Positions 35,049 through 44,869 of a DNA stretch of 64,000 bases are shown here, piece after piece. The stretch lies in contig NZ_SDHZ01000001.1 in assembly GCF_004118675.1 (NCBI RefSeq), forward strand, positions 2,852,001-2,916,000, in the 5' to 3' direction. Below the pieces are notes generated by a model. The model made no database searches. It was not told the origin of the DNA and saw only the letters and a program-made list of their open reading frames with translations. This stretch comes from Filimonas effusa (GTDB lineage Bacteria > Bacteroidota > Bacteroidia > Chitinophagales > Chitinophagaceae). A program made the translations under genes and the position numbers. Within the stretch, counting starts at the first letter, position 1, and every line of letters starts with the position of its first letter.

Positions 35049-36320
35049 TTAATGGGAAGCTGACACTACTACCGACTTATTATTCACGTTCCTGAATGCA
35101 AACCATGCTACCACCAGGAAGCCTATTGCCGGTACAATGTAAGCGATACGTATATTCTGCGTATCAATGATACGCGCCATTATTACTGGGAAAATAGCAC
35201 CACCCACAATTGTCATTACCAGCAGGGAGGAGCCTTTTTTCCTGGTTTCGGCATCCAGACCTGATAAGGTGAGTGAGAAGATGGTGGGGAACATGATCGA
35301 CATAAAGAAAGAAACTGCAATAAGGGCATATACTGCAACCATACCGCCATTAGCTATGGCCAGCGACAACAGTATGATATTGGCAATGCCATATAGAAGC
35401 AGCAACCTTGCAGGAGCAACATACTTCATAAGGAAAGTTCCAATGAATCGCCCAGCCATAAATAAACCACCTGCCACACCCAGGTATTCAGCGGCAGATT
35501 TTTCCTCCATACCGGCTGTTGTTTCAGCAAAACGGATGAAGAAACTTACCATACAAACCTGGGCGCCAACATAGCAGAATTGCGCCAGCAGCCCCCAGTT
35601 GAGGTTGGCATAAGAGAACACAGAACGGCGCGTTTTTACAGTAGTATCTGCCACCACTTCCTCTTCTTTTATTTCAGGCAGGTGTGTACGCCATAATATA
35701 ACCGCTACTAACAGCACTACTGCCCCTATTATGATATAAGGCAACTGCACACTGGCTGCTTCTTTATTCAGATAGGCATTTAAAGCATCAGGCGTCATTG
35801 CAGCGCTTTCCTGGGCGGTAAGGGTTTTACCCGATAAAATATAACGGCCACCTATGATAGGTGCCAGGAAGGCTGCCAGTCCATTAAAAGATTGTGAGAA
35901 ATTCAGACGCTGTGTGGCGCCATCGGCATCGCCCAGCACCATGATATAGGGATTGGCTGCTGTTTCCAGGAAGGTAAGCCCACTTGCTATAATGAAAAGC
36001 GCCGTCAGAAATAAGCCGAATACACGGGCTTCGGCAGCAGGATAAAATAAAAAAGCACCCAGTGCAAATAAGAGTAATCCCAACAGGATCCCCGATTTAT
36101 ATCCATACCGTTTCATGACCATACCTGCCGGCAACGCCATCAGGAAATACCCGATAAAAAAAGCAGAATCGACCAGGGACGACTGCAGGTTATTCAACTG
36201 GCAGGCCTTTTTTAAATGCGGGATCAGGATGGGGTTTAAATTATGCGCAAACCCCCAAAGAAAGAAAAGAGAAGTAATAAGGATCAGAGGGAGCAGGAAT
36301 CTGTTCTTTGTCGTATTCAT
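35049..36320 (-). CDS. fucP: L-fucose:H+ symporter-like MFS transporter (FucP family)
   Basis: 423 residues, twelve predicted membrane segments. FLWGFAHNLNPILIPHLKKA and FLETAANPYIMVLGD, then RLNFSQSFNGLAAFLAPIIGG, are FucP/GluP family hallmarks. It is the first gene of the deoxy-sugar operon and would bring L-fucose (or a related sugar) across the inner membrane with protons. A terminator at 36349-36384 separates it from the pectin PUL upstream, so its promoter should lie in the 120-base gap. No GCAAACGTT site is in that gap. Confidence 0.88.
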   Translation of the reverse strand: MNTTKNRFLLPLILITSLFFLWGFAHNLNPILIPHLKKACQLNNLQSSLVDSAFFIGYFLMALPAGMVMKRYGYKSGILLGLLLFALGAFLFYPAAEARVFGLFLTALFIIASGLTFLETAANPYIMVLGDADGATQRLNFSQSFNGLAAFLAPIIGGRYILSGKTLTAQESAAMTPDALNAYLNKEAASVQLPYIIIGAVVLLVAVILWRTHLPEIKEEEVVADTTVKTRRSVFSYANLNWGLLAQFCYVGAQVCMVSFFIRFAETTAGMEEKSAAEYLGVAGGLFMAGRFIGTFLMKYVAPARLLLLYGIANIILLSLAIANGGMVAVYALIAVSFFMSIMFPTIFSLTLSGLDAETRKKGSSLLVMTIVGGAIFPVIMARIIDTQNIRIAYIVPAIGFLVVAWFAFRNVNNKSVVVSASH

Positions 36321-36348
36321 ATGCTTTTGTTAGTCAACCGCTTTTATT

Positions 36349-36384
36349 ACAAAAAAATATAGCCTTTACCCAAGGCAAAGGCTA
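36349..36384 (-). terminator. Terminator after the CE12-CE8 gene
   Basis: TAGCCTTT (36360-36367) pairs with AAAGGCTA (36377-36384), and on the minus strand the stem is followed by TATTTTTTT. It ends the susC-to-esterase transcript 57 bases after the stop and separates it from the fucP operon. Confidence 0.85.
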
Positions 36385-36440
36385 CAAATTAACAGAGAAA
36401 GCGTAAGGCCACATTCTTGAAAATTGGCTACTTATTCACT

Positions 36441-38081
36441 TCAATTGGCATTTTTATAGTCAATCCAGTCTCCGAAAACGTGTACGTGATCAAACGCCTG
36501 CACATCATCCGCTTTAAGCTGGTGTGACCAGGATGCTCTTTGAGCCCTGGCAGCCCCTTCTCCCCTGCTCCTGTACTCGGCATAAAAAGCAGTTTGCTCG
36601 TTTTCTTTTTTCCCCCAGTTATCCCAGCCTGCTGCAATTATCGGCTTCCCCATTTCGCAATCCAGGAAAACAGTTTTGGCATAGGGGCGCCAGGGACGGC
36701 CCAGGTAATGTGTCGCAGTTCCTTCGCCGGTAATACGGCAGCCCCGGAATACATAGCCATATTTTTTATCCTGTGGCGTAGAGGCAGCCGTAACATAACC
36801 TGCTTTCTTACAGTGTATGGTACAACTGTCGAAAACAGCCGTGGAAGCCCCGAAAATAAAATCAACAGTACCTTCGATATAACAGTTCAGGTAATACTGG
36901 CGGCTGTTAACACCGTAGGTATAAAGCGTATCCTGGAAACCCAGGAAACGGCAGTTGATAAAACGAACCCTATCGCCACCCACCAGCACAGCTACTGCCT
37001 GACCTACCGGCCCCGCTGAATTGCTGAATGTAATATTCCTGGCAGTAAAGTCCTTACCCCATACAAAAAAGCCGGAAGAGCCTGATGTTCCCATCGGCTC
37101 TCCCAGTATATTCTTCTTACCCGCAAAATCATCGTTGGTGATAATTACACTATCTGCCTGCTGACCTATAAGGGTTACCAGGCTTTTCGATTCCGGCAGC
37201 GTGAGTTTTTCCTTATAAACGCCATTTTTAATAAAGATGACTGTTTCCGATTTACGCATGTCCGGCACAGCATTAATAGCAGCCTGCACTGTCGTAAAAT
37301 CGCCGCTGCCGTCTTTTGCTACTACAAAATCATATTTCTTTCTTACCAGGCGTTCCGCCAGTTCAAGCTTTAATTCCCTTATCCCCTGTACCGCCAGCTC
37401 GGCCATGGCTTTCGCTCCGGAAGGACTGAAATGCGTGTCATCTTTTTTACCCTGGGGATAATTTACATGCCCGGAGTCAACATAGTTAAAAAGCTGTTTC
37501 GCTCCTTCTTCTCCCATGCCGTTTATCAGGGTTTCCGATTTCAGGTGCATGTCAATCAAAGGCACTTTTAAACTATCTGCTATCCTGCGCACTACCGGCG
37601 GATAAGCACCATGAGAATCATAGAGGCTACCGTCACGGAAGCTCCTGCGCATTACAGGCGTTAATAGTACAGGGATCGCCTTTTTAGCCCTGGTTTCATT
37701 CACAAACTTAACCAGGTTAACACCATAAGCCGCAGGAGAGACGCCTGTGCCGGGTTTATCGATCTTTTCGTCGTTATGACCAAATTCAATAAACACATAG
37801 TCTCCCTCCTGCAGGCTATCGGCTACCGCTTGCCAACGTTTTTCGTTTATAAAGGAAAGTGTGCTTCTGCCATTCATAGCCCGGTTGGCAATCGTTACCG
37901 ACTCATCGAAAAACGCACCGAATGCCATTCCCCATCCCGTTTCCGGGTAAGCTTTTGGCAACTTGTTGGCCATCGTAGAGTCGCCTACCATCCAGATCGT
38001 AATCTTCTTCCGCGCCGGCATCATGAATGCCATTAAAAAAAGCATCATGAATACCGGCAAACTGTAACGCCATTTAATCAT
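36441..38081 (-). CDS. CE12-CE8 fusion: acetylesterase plus pectin methylesterase
   Basis: About 546 residues with a signal-type N-terminus (IKWRYSLPVFMMLFLMAF). Residues about 25-235 are an SGNH acetylesterase of the rhamnogalacturonan type: WMVGDSTMANK, GHNDEK and DDTHFSPSGA give Ser, Asn, Asp and His. Residues about 245-540 are a pectinesterase beta-helix: FQDTLYTYG, GTVDFIFGAST and LGRPWRPYA give the two Asp and the Arg. It would remove acetyl and methyl groups from pectin before backbone cleavage. Last gene of the PUL, 46 bases after the lipoprotein gene. Confidence 0.92.
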   Translation of the reverse strand: MIKWRYSLPVFMMLFLMAFMMPARKKITIWMVGDSTMANKLPKAYPETGWGMAFGAFFDESVTIANRAMNGRSTLSFINEKRWQAVADSLQEGDYVFIEFGHNDEKIDKPGTGVSPAAYGVNLVKFVNETRAKKAIPVLLTPVMRRSFRDGSLYDSHGAYPPVVRRIADSLKVPLIDMHLKSETLINGMGEEGAKQLFNYVDSGHVNYPQGKKDDTHFSPSGAKAMAELAVQGIRELKLELAERLVRKKYDFVVAKDGSGDFTTVQAAINAVPDMRKSETVIFIKNGVYKEKLTLPESKSLVTLIGQQADSVIITNDDFAGKKNILGEPMGTSGSSGFFVWGKDFTARNITFSNSAGPVGQAVAVLVGGDRVRFINCRFLGFQDTLYTYGVNSRQYYLNCYIEGTVDFIFGASTAVFDSCTIHCKKAGYVTAASTPQDKKYGYVFRGCRITGEGTATHYLGRPWRPYAKTVFLDCEMGKPIIAAGWDNWGKKENEQTAFYAEYRSRGEGAARAQRASWSHQLKADDVQAFDHVHVFGDWIDYKNAN

Positions 38082-38127
38082 CCTATTATAAGTTATTGGT
38101 TTCTGGCTATCACTTCCCTCCCTTGCA

Positions 38128-39720
38128 CTAAGGCATCCAACGACTATCACCCGCAGTGGAAGCACCTGCAAATAAACTATCTTTTATTACGAAGTTGCCG
38201 CCAGCCGGTTCTGTAAACAAATTAGCGCTGTTATTAGTATAATTTATAACACTGGGTATAGCACCAGCTGCAAAAACCACGTCACTAGTTATATAAGAAT
38301 TGGTAACTATAGGAGCGCTGGCTGCACGGTATCCGTTAGCCGTTGCTGTTGCTGATAATGTTTTACCGATGATTGTATTTTTGATGGTAAACGTACCGGC
38401 AGAGAACGTATTATAATCTATCATGTAACGTGCATTACCTGTAGTGTTATAGATGGTACAGTTTTCAATTTTTACAGAGGTTGAAGCCGCTGCATTGTGC
38501 AGGATGAGCGCATACCCTATATCATAGAATGTGCTTTGTGTAAATTCGATATTCGTGATTTTTCCTGTAGCTGTATTAGAATGCACCATTGCATAAGTGC
38601 CATTACCAGCTGAATTTACGCCACAGTCATAAACAATACAGTTATTAAATGCTACTTTTTTGATGGTGATATTTTTAGATCCCTGTACTCTTACAGGCGT
38701 GTTAGTGAAGTTTCTAACAATACAGTTATCAAAAATAATGGCTTCTGTTACTGTTGAATCGCTCTGATTAAAAATATAGTTTCTCTTTGTTCCTCCGGGA
38801 ATATTGGAGGGTAATCCTGTAATATCCACATTGGCAAATTTGATGGTTCCCGCAGCTAAAGGCAGGTTGAGGCCATTAAGAGCGATTACAGGTCTATTAA
38901 TGCCATCTTCGCCCCATATGGTAACAGAAACATCTTTAGGCAAAGCAATAGCGCTGGCGTAGTCGAAGGTTGCTCCCTGAGGAATTACCAAAATACTATT
39001 ATTGGCAGCAGCGGCGAGCTGAGTGGCCAGGTCGGCAGCAGAGCTAATGTTAATTACATTCGTACCTGTAGGGTTTGCGGCATATGTTTTAAAGCTACGA
39101 TTGCCACGCACCCCGTTATTGTAATACAATTTTGCGGTGTATTGTGTACCATTTGTCAGGCCCGTAATAGTTTTGGCTCCCGCCGTTTTTTCACTGGCGC
39201 TGATATCGTATTTATTACTTCCTATCATAAAATGGCTTACATCGTTAGGAGTTTTCCATTTCAGCGTAACAGATGTTTGTGAAAGGTCTGTCCGTTCTAC
39301 CCGGGTCATGATTTGTTCAGAACCAGATTTGAATGTAACCGTGGTCCATTTAGATTCAGGGGTATCAGCGCTAACTGCTTTTACTCTAAAAGAGTAATCA
39401 GTTTCACCATACAATGATTTAAAGGTATATGTAAGAGTGGTGGCGTCGAGATTTTTTACAGAACGAACAGAGGATCCGGAGAAGTCCTGGTTTCCGTTAT
39501 CCACGAGTTCGATATCGTAGTGTTCCGCCTTAGTTACTTTTGCCCAACTCACGTTTACTGAGGTGCCTCCCACTACGGTAGTTGTAACGGCAGTAGGAGA
39601 GAACAGTCTGCTAAAATCGACAGAAGTAATTTCGTCGTCAATTTTTTTACTGCAGCCGGCAGATAATATAGCCGCTGTAAAGCCTATAATGGATAGTGCA
39701 TTTTTTATTAAGTGGTTCAT
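38128..39720 (-). CDS. Surface lipoprotein, FN3 domains plus beta-helix (DUF5123/DUF4957-like)
   Basis: About 530 residues. ATG 39720 begins a lipoprotein signal with Cys at residue 23 (ILSAGC), followed by SKKIDDE. Two fibronectin III-type domains occupy about 40-130 and 140-212 (SVNVSWAKVTKAEHYDIEL; SVTLKWKTPNDVSHFMI). The C-terminal 300 residues are a right-handed beta-helix with repeated NITI/FNNCI turns, of the kind found in pectate-lyase-like binding proteins. I cannot see a lyase active site. Its position after SusD is that of SusE/F-type binding proteins. Confidence 0.78.
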   Translation of the reverse strand: MNHLIKNALSIIGFTAAILSAGCSKKIDDEITSVDFSRLFSPTAVTTTVVGGTSVNVSWAKVTKAEHYDIELVDNGNQDFSGSSVRSVKNLDATTLTYTFKSLYGETDYSFRVKAVSADTPESKWTTVTFKSGSEQIMTRVERTDLSQTSVTLKWKTPNDVSHFMIGSNKYDISASEKTAGAKTITGLTNGTQYTAKLYYNNGVRGNRSFKTYAANPTGTNVINISSAADLATQLAAAANNSILVIPQGATFDYASAIALPKDVSVTIWGEDGINRPVIALNGLNLPLAAGTIKFANVDITGLPSNIPGGTKRNYIFNQSDSTVTEAIIFDNCIVRNFTNTPVRVQGSKNITIKKVAFNNCIVYDCGVNSAGNGTYAMVHSNTATGKITNIEFTQSTFYDIGYALILHNAAASTSVKIENCTIYNTTGNARYMIDYNTFSAGTFTIKNTIIGKTLSATATANGYRAASAPIVTNSYITSDVVFAAGAIPSVINYTNNSANLFTEPAGGNFVIKDSLFAGASTAGDSRWMP

Positions 39721-39748
39721 TTTTGCTGGTTTTAACTGGGTGAAAACA

Positions 39749-41524
39749 TTAGAAATAGCCTGCATTGGTCAATTGCCCGTTGCTTGCATCGAGGAACACC
39801 TGCCATATAGGCCAGAATTGTTGCTGATCGGGATTGCGCAGGAAGAGAGCGTCCCAGAAGGTAGCGGCGTCGCCTGTTGCAGCCATTTTCCAAGATTTGG
39901 TACTGTAACCCAGTGCTGCACCTGCAGCATCTGTATCGCCATGGTTCAAACCATAAATAGTTACAGTTTCACCATCAGCCGCTGTTTTATAATAAATGTT
40001 CTGCGGAAGATCGGCGTAAGCACCCTGGCGGTTTTCCAACTGCTGCAATTTGGTTTTTGCTTCCGTTAATTTAGCACCCAGCAGGTTCCAGCGGATAAGA
40101 TCATTCTTACGTAACATTTCACCAGTAAATTCCAATGCCCTTTCGTCTACGATAGCATTAAAAAAGGCGGTTTTACTGGCAGTAGCCTGCGCCATAAACG
40201 CATCAACCTTCGCAGATGCAGTAGGGAAAGCACGGGTGCGTATCATTTTAAGATAAGGAGCCGCAGCAGCAGGACCATCAATTTCATTGATCGCTTCAGC
40301 AGCCATCAGTATCACATCTGCATAGCGCATGTATAACCAGTTCAGTCCATCGTCATTGGTAGAAGTTACACGCCTTGGCAACCATTCGTAACGGTATTTG
40401 CCAAAATACCATTTCCCAAGGCTGGTAGGAGTTTGTACACCTTTGGTCCATTCGTAAGGCACACAGGTTACATCACGGCGCGCATCATCTTTATCATACA
40501 TATAGTACATAAGAGGATTGGGACCATTAGTACCGCCTTTATTCTGAGCAGTATATTTATCTGCATCGGTATGTTTTACCCCCAGGTCAAATATTACACG
40601 GCCACGTCCTTCACTGAAAGGTATTTCCCATAACGATTCCAGGCCGGCTTTATTTGTTTCTGCACAAAGTGTTTTAAACACCTCCTGGAATCCGAGCAGC
40701 TTACAGGTACCGCTATTAATTACATCAAGACATTCCTTCTTGGCGATAGCATACATTTTTTCAGGAGCCAGATCGGGATCGGAGCTCAGGCGAACTACAT
40801 TGTTGGCACGCTGGCCATAACCACCGGCAGCCAATGCCAGCCTTGCCCTTAAACCTTTTACAAACGCCTTATTCACTCTCTCTACTGAGCTGGTTACTGT
40901 TCTTTCATTGGGCCACGCTACCAGGGTAGCCGCTTCTTCCAGATCGGCAAGCAGTTGTTTGTAAATAATATCCCTGTCACTTCTGGCCACATACATGGTA
41001 GCAGTGGTGATGGGCTCAAAGCGTGCAGGCACATCGCCCCAGCCTCTCAACAGGTCATTGTATAAAACCGCACGAAGTGTGAGCATTTCACCAAGCACCT
41101 GTGCGAGATCTGCATCGTTTTTTACATCGCCATAGGTACGCAGGCCCCTGATAGCAAGGTTGGCACGTTCAATACCTTCGTAAAACTTCGCCCAGGCGTT
41201 GTTGTCTGTATTCATCTGGCTGTTGTTCACATTTGTCTGATAGTTCGACAACAATGATTTTTCGTCAGATGTATTTTTCAGCGAGTTGTTTACTTCACAG
41301 TCGTTGTTAATACCATAAAAAACAAGGTAACGGCCACGATAAGAGTTGGTTTCACCAAATGACTGCAAAACACCGGCAATGGTACCTTCAGCCAAACTGG
41401 GTGTAGAGAATATAACCGATTCGTCCATGGAAGACTTGGCCGGCGTATCCAGCGTTTTCTTACAAGATGCACTAAACAATAGAACAGCGGAGGCTATAAA
41501 TAATTTATATAATATCTTTTTCAT
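39749..41524 (-). CDS. SusD/RagB-family outer-membrane nutrient-binding lipoprotein
   Basis: 591 residues. Lipobox at residue 21 (LLFSASCKKTLDTPAKSS). TPR-like helices and RagB/SusD core segments are visible, such as LTLRAVLYNDLLRGWGDVPARF and LNWLYMRYADVILMAAEAINEI. It caps the SusC porin and binds the oligosaccharide, here most likely a pectin fragment. The gene follows susC by 19 bases, and the lipoprotein gene lies 28 bases further on. Confidence 0.94.
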   Translation of the reverse strand: MKKILYKLFIASAVLLFSASCKKTLDTPAKSSMDESVIFSTPSLAEGTIAGVLQSFGETNSYRGRYLVFYGINNDCEVNNSLKNTSDEKSLLSNYQTNVNNSQMNTDNNAWAKFYEGIERANLAIRGLRTYGDVKNDADLAQVLGEMLTLRAVLYNDLLRGWGDVPARFEPITTATMYVARSDRDIIYKQLLADLEEAATLVAWPNERTVTSSVERVNKAFVKGLRARLALAAGGYGQRANNVVRLSSDPDLAPEKMYAIAKKECLDVINSGTCKLLGFQEVFKTLCAETNKAGLESLWEIPFSEGRGRVIFDLGVKHTDADKYTAQNKGGTNGPNPLMYYMYDKDDARRDVTCVPYEWTKGVQTPTSLGKWYFGKYRYEWLPRRVTSTNDDGLNWLYMRYADVILMAAEAINEIDGPAAAAPYLKMIRTRAFPTASAKVDAFMAQATASKTAFFNAIVDERALEFTGEMLRKNDLIRWNLLGAKLTEAKTKLQQLENRQGAYADLPQNIYYKTAADGETVTIYGLNHGDTDAAGAALGYSTKSWKMAATGDAATFWDALFLRNPDQQQFWPIWQVFLDASNGQLTNAGYF

Positions 41525-41543
41525 AAAATGGCAGTTTGTGTGA

Positions 41544-44500
41544 TTAGAAACTCAGGTTTAAACCAAAAACAACCATGCGACTTCTCGGATAAGCCGAATA
41601 ATCAACACCCGGCGTTAAGGCTGTTTTACGACGTGTAGATACTTCAGGATCGAAGCCGGTATAGTTAGTGATACAGAAGATATTATAACCGGTCATATAG
41701 AAACGGCAATTCTGTATTTTAACTTTCCTGATCAAAGCAGCCGGCAGGTTATAACCTACTGTAAGTGTACCTAAGCGCAGGAAGCTACCATCCTCCACTG
41801 CCCAGTCGGTAAATACATAACGGCTCATATAAGGAGACCATAAAGTAGTGTTGGCATTCATTTGTTCCAGCTGTGCAGGATCATTGGAGAGGGTACCGTC
41901 GGACAGCAGGTTGGTCCAGCGGCTTCCTTCAGCCATCGTAGTGATCATATTTCTGCCATAATATTTACTGGTAGAAGTGTATTCAATTTTGTTGGCATTG
42001 TAGATCTTATTGCCATAACTCCAGTTGAACATCGCGCTAAGATCAAAATTGTACACACGTGTATTGATTGTAAAACCACCGGTATGTGTAGGGTTTGCAT
42101 TACCTATGATCGTTTTGTCTGATGTATTGATGATGTTGTCATCTTTGGTCATATTCATCAGTTTCATAGTACCAGGCCTGACAGTGCCTACAATAGCACT
42201 GGCATCTGCAACACCATCTTTCAGGATCCATTTGCCTGTAGTTGAGTTATAACCGGTGAAGTCAGAAACTTCGTACCTGCCGGTGCCATCGAGTTTGTAA
42301 CCATACATCTGGCCCACAGAACCTCCGGTAGAGATCCAGTAATCGGTACCAACTTCTGTAGAAGCCCATCCCGATTCAGCTCCAAAATTCTGCATCTGAC
42401 CCAGTGACAGAATTTTATTTTTATTGAAGCCGATGTTACCGCTGAAGTTTAAACCAAAGTTCTTTTTATCGATTGCGCTCCAGTTCAAAGTCAATTCCAG
42501 ACCACGGTTGCGTGTTTCACCCATATTGCGGTATTGGTTATCATACCCCACACCGGAGATCGGGAATAAGATCAGCAGGTCTTTCGTATTGTTCTGATAA
42601 AAATCGATAGTACCGTTCAGCTTCTTGCCTTTCAGGGTAAAATCAAGACCTACGTTACGGGTTACAGTAGTTTCCCATTTCAGATCGGGATTAGCCATTG
42701 TTTTCGAAGGAGCCCAATAGCTGTTATATCCGTTTACCCATGTAGTGGTATTTACATCAAAGGTCTGTACCATCTGGCCGCTGGGTATATTATTGTTACC
42801 TGCAGTACCATAGCTTACACGGAGTTTCAGATCATCAACCCAATCAGAAGCTTTTTCAAAGAATTTCTCTGAAGAAATACGCCATGCAGCTGCCACTGAA
42901 GGGAAGTAACCCCATTTATGACCATCGGAGAATTTAGAGGACCCGTCGGCGCGGAATGTAACCCCTACCAGGTATTTGCTGTCGAAATCATAATTGGCGC
43001 GACCGAAGAAAGAGAATAAGCGATCATCGGGGTAAAGATAATTCTGTACAGAGTTGGCCTTTCCTTGTGCAGAAAGCTTGAGGGCATTATCAAACGTAAA
43101 TGTTTTGGGGAAGCCATGTACTGAAGTGGTCAACGCTTCCTGTTTGGTGGCTATATATTCCTGGCCACCCAGTACATTCAGATGATGCTTGCTTTTAAGT
43201 ATGTTTTTGAAATCGTAGGAAACGGTATTGGTGTTGCGAATAGACTGTCTTTGTGATTTAACGAGTTCAATAGCCGGTAAACCCTGGTTCAGCGCCGTAG
43301 GCACGTTACGTACATAATAAGTGGTGGTGCCATAGAACCTGTCGTCCTGGGTGCGGATATCATCCAGGCCAACTTCTGTACGAATTTGCAGTTCAGGCGT
43401 TATTTTCCAGCTTACAGCACCATTCAGGTTTATGTTCGCCCTTCTTTGTGTGCGATCATTATCGGATAACGCCACCAGCGGATGATACATATTAAAAGCG
43501 TCATCCAGTTCATCTGCATCTGTTAAACCACCTACTGGAAAAGTAGGATAGATCATTGCATATTTTAAACGGGAATCGGCAGAAGACTTTTCGTTTTGTT
43601 CGTTGGTACCGCCGCCATCTACTTTAGTAGTAGAATAACGTACGGCCAGGTCAATGGAAATTTTGTTATTAGGACGGTTGTTCAGCTTCAGGTTTACGTT
43701 ATCGCGCTGAAATCCTGACATCTGCATGATAGCCTTGTCCTTGATATGTGTATAGCTTACAGTGTACCTCAATTTTTCGGTACCGCCGTTCATGCTCAGG
43801 TTCTGGTTGAATGTATTGCCAATACGCCCGAATACCTGGTCCTGCCAGTCATTAGGCGTTACTTCTTTATACAGGTCAATATCCTGCCAGTTACCCAGGT
43901 ATTTTGTGTACTGATCGGACAGCTTGTTATCAAGTAAAGCGCGTTCGTACTGCCATTTAGCGTAGTCGTATGGGCTCAGTACATCCAGCTTCTTGGCCAG
44001 CTTCCTGTAACCGCCATAAACATTATAATTAACCGTAAACTTTCCTGATTTACCACTTTTAGTGGTAATTATAATAACACCATTCGCACCTCTCGATCCG
44101 TAAATAGCGGTAGAAGACGCATCTTTTAATACGTCCATAGATTCAATATCTGCAGGAGCTATATCTGCAATAGAAGTAACAGGAAAGCCGTCTACAATAA
44201 GTAAGGGTGAATTATCGCCGGTGATGGAACCGCCACCACGAACGCGTATTTTAAGCTCAGCATCAGGCGAGCCTTCGGTTGCAGTAACCTGCACACCCGC
44301 CAGGCGGCCTGTTAAAGCTTCGGAAGCGTTCGCTACCGGCACTTTCATCAATTCCTTCGACGACATACTGGCGATGGCGCCGGTAAGATCCTTCCGCTTG
44401 GAAGTACCGTAACCAATTACCACTACGTTATCCAGGTCGTTCTGGTCACGTTCCAGTTTTACATTTACATCTGTTTTACCATCGGTGGTAACATTCATGA

Positions 44501-44735
44501 CCTTATAGCCAGTATAACTGATCACCAGGGTCACATCCCCCGTTTTGCCGGTCTTTAGGTTAAAAACACCCTTTTCATCTGTCTGAACGCCAGCCTTTGT
44601 CTCTTTCAGCACTATGCTTACGCCAGACAGGGGAGCGCCATTTTCGTCAGTAACTTTTCCTTTAATTGAGCGGGATTGTGCAAACAAAGCTAGCGCGTAC
44701 AGCAGCCATGCACCGAGGAGCATCATCTTTTTCAT
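41544..44735 (-). CDS. SusC/RagA-family TonB-linked outer membrane porin
   Basis: 1063 residues. Signal peptide 1-19, CarboxypepD_reg domain about 22-95 (IKGKVTDENGAPLSGVSIVL), the NVVVIGYGTSKRKDLTG motif, TonB plug about 110-220 (VLKDASSTAIYGSRGANGVIIITTK), and a beta-barrel that ends with the aromatic terminus VFGLNLSF. It imports oligosaccharides with energy from TonB. It heads the PUL; a putative operator lies 135 bases upstream. No N-terminal extension for ECF signalling is visible, so control is more likely through the LacI-family protein. Confidence 0.96.
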   Translation of the reverse strand: MKKMMLLGAWLLYALALFAQSRSIKGKVTDENGAPLSGVSIVLKETKAGVQTDEKGVFNLKTGKTGDVTLVISYTGYKVMNVTTDGKTDVNVKLERDQNDLDNVVVIGYGTSKRKDLTGAIASMSSKELMKVPVANASEALTGRLAGVQVTATEGSPDAELKIRVRGGGSITGDNSPLLIVDGFPVTSIADIAPADIESMDVLKDASSTAIYGSRGANGVIIITTKSGKSGKFTVNYNVYGGYRKLAKKLDVLSPYDYAKWQYERALLDNKLSDQYTKYLGNWQDIDLYKEVTPNDWQDQVFGRIGNTFNQNLSMNGGTEKLRYTVSYTHIKDKAIMQMSGFQRDNVNLKLNNRPNNKISIDLAVRYSTTKVDGGGTNEQNEKSSADSRLKYAMIYPTFPVGGLTDADELDDAFNMYHPLVALSDNDRTQRRANINLNGAVSWKITPELQIRTEVGLDDIRTQDDRFYGTTTYYVRNVPTALNQGLPAIELVKSQRQSIRNTNTVSYDFKNILKSKHHLNVLGGQEYIATKQEALTTSVHGFPKTFTFDNALKLSAQGKANSVQNYLYPDDRLFSFFGRANYDFDSKYLVGVTFRADGSSKFSDGHKWGYFPSVAAAWRISSEKFFEKASDWVDDLKLRVSYGTAGNNNIPSGQMVQTFDVNTTTWVNGYNSYWAPSKTMANPDLKWETTVTRNVGLDFTLKGKKLNGTIDFYQNNTKDLLILFPISGVGYDNQYRNMGETRNRGLELTLNWSAIDKKNFGLNFSGNIGFNKNKILSLGQMQNFGAESGWASTEVGTDYWISTGGSVGQMYGYKLDGTGRYEVSDFTGYNSTTGKWILKDGVADASAIVGTVRPGTMKLMNMTKDDNIINTSDKTIIGNANPTHTGGFTINTRVYNFDLSAMFNWSYGNKIYNANKIEYTSTSKYYGRNMITTMAEGSRWTNLLSDGTLSNDPAQLEQMNANTTLWSPYMSRYVFTDWAVEDGSFLRLGTLTVGYNLPAALIRKVKIQNCRFYMTGYNIFCITNYTGFDPEVSTRRKTALTPGVDYSAYPRSRMVVFGLNLSF

Positions 44736-44869
44736 ACAACAAGCAAGTTTATATGTCTTAGTATATCGGTTTAGTTTTCTCAGGAAACCTCACAAAGTCA
44801 TTCAAGCAATCAATCGCAGAGTTACAGCTTTTAACTTATGTTTTTAACTATTCTTTCATAGTTATTTAC

